From the NCBI GenBank assembly GCA_965225705.1, contig OZ245325.1, forward strand, positions 1,116,001 through 1,180,000: a stretch of DNA of 64,000 bases, in the 5' to 3' direction. Both the position numbers and the translations under genes were made by a program. The notes beneath the pieces are model-generated. The model did no database searches and had not been told where the DNA came from. It worked only from the letters and a program-made list of their open reading frames with translations. This stretch comes from G965225705 sp965225705. Its GTDB lineage: Bacteria; Pseudomonadota; Alphaproteobacteria; Caulobacterales; Maricaulaceae. Below are positions 63,854 to 64,000 of this stretch, in pieces (positions within the stretch are counted from its first letter, which is position 1; each line of letters starts with the position of its first letter).

Positions 63854-64000
63854 ATGTCAGCCAAACCCTTTATTCTAAGTCATAGTGATGAAGAATCTCA
63901 GCGTATGCGTGAACTTCTCCCTGAAGAGACGAAAAATGTTATGGGGGGATGCCAACATGGTGATTGCCCTAATCCTGGTTTACCTGATGATTGGTGGGAT
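63854..64000 (+). CDS. Double-glycine-leader peptide, candidate bacteriocin/RiPP precursor (partial, 3' end outside window)
   Basis: The ATG follows AAGAAGGAGAAAAATC, a near-perfect ribosome site, so translation is very likely. The visible 49 residues split into an acidic leader ending LLPEETKNVMGG (Gly31-Gly32) and a segment starting CQHGDCPNPGLPDDWWD, rich in Cys, Pro and Trp. The leader matches the double-glycine pattern cleaved by C39-peptidase ABC exporters: Leu at -12, Glu at -8, Val at -4 and Gly-Gly at -2/-1, although Leu at -7 is missing. No relative can be named, and any modification or export genes would lie past 64000. Confidence 0.7.
   Translation, partial: MSAKPFILSHSDEESQRMRELLPEETKNVMGGCQHGDCPNPGLPDDWWD

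Noticed and set aside
1..64000. CRISPR arrays, insertion sequences, prophage genes, rRNA operons
   Set aside because: Read for spaced direct repeats, transposase or integrase motifs and rRNA signatures; none was seen.

Overview
This window looks like a chromosomal segment of an alphaproteobacterium, most probably in or near the Acetobacteraceae, with moderately AT-rich DNA (judged by eye). The evidence is a CtrA cell-cycle regulator; a LexA gene preceded by the alphaproteobacterial SOS box GTTC-N7-GTTC; a tRNA-His with A73 instead of C73; an hsp20 gene with a ROSE-type RNA thermometer; and the sdhC-sdhD-sdhA order with ATGA overlaps. The genus assignment is inference. Almost everything is core housekeeping. 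I see no transposase, phage gene, CRISPR array or rRNA.

Layout. 1-4.4 kb: succinate dehydrogenase (sdhC, sdhD, partial sdhA), an isolated pyruvate dehydrogenase E1-alpha gene, and icd. 4.9-8.5 kb: a D-amino-acid-oxidase-like flavoenzyme with unusual motif order, then an ArsR-type regulator divergent from an alpha/beta hydrolase and a small ABM-fold protein. 8.6-14.8 kb: dapE, kdsA, a CHAP-domain protein, queF-kbl, pth and a small conserved-looking protein. 15.2-22.7 kb: topA, folP, a CsaA-like protein, bioA, ndk, lexA and a RidA-family protein. 23.1-26.4 kb: a polyamine operon (PLP decarboxylase, deoxyhypusine-synthase-like enzyme, agmatinase-family ureohydrolase) behind a long structured leader. 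26.7-34 kb: a POT peptide symporter, a glycosyltransferase, tRNA-His, an unusually empty 0.7-kb gap ending in a strong terminator, ftsH and pabB. 34-41.2 kb: a lipoprotein-like methyltransferase, hsp20, a DMT exporter, accA, a YebC-family gene and aspS. 41.6-47.5 kb: the outer-membrane biogenesis operon lptF-lptG-lptD-surA. 47.8-51.4 kb: pepA, gap, rnhB. 51.7-56.7 kb: a two-gene RND efflux operon and a Fur-family regulator. 57-63.4 kb: trxB, kdsD, a stand-alone EAL phosphodiesterase, an S46 dipeptidyl-peptidase and ctrA.

Several genes work together although scattered. kdsD and kdsA supply Kdo for the LPS that LptD/F/G export. folP and pabB serve folate synthesis. The S46 peptidase, POT symporter and PepA could form a dipeptide-use route.

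The last 147 bases hold the start of a gene with an excellent ribosome-binding site. It encodes a short peptide with a double-glycine leader followed by a Cys/Pro/Trp-rich segment. It resembles the precursor of a secreted bacteriocin or RiPP. It is cut by the window edge, so any processing and export genes are out of view. This is the most likely entry into an undescribed system here.
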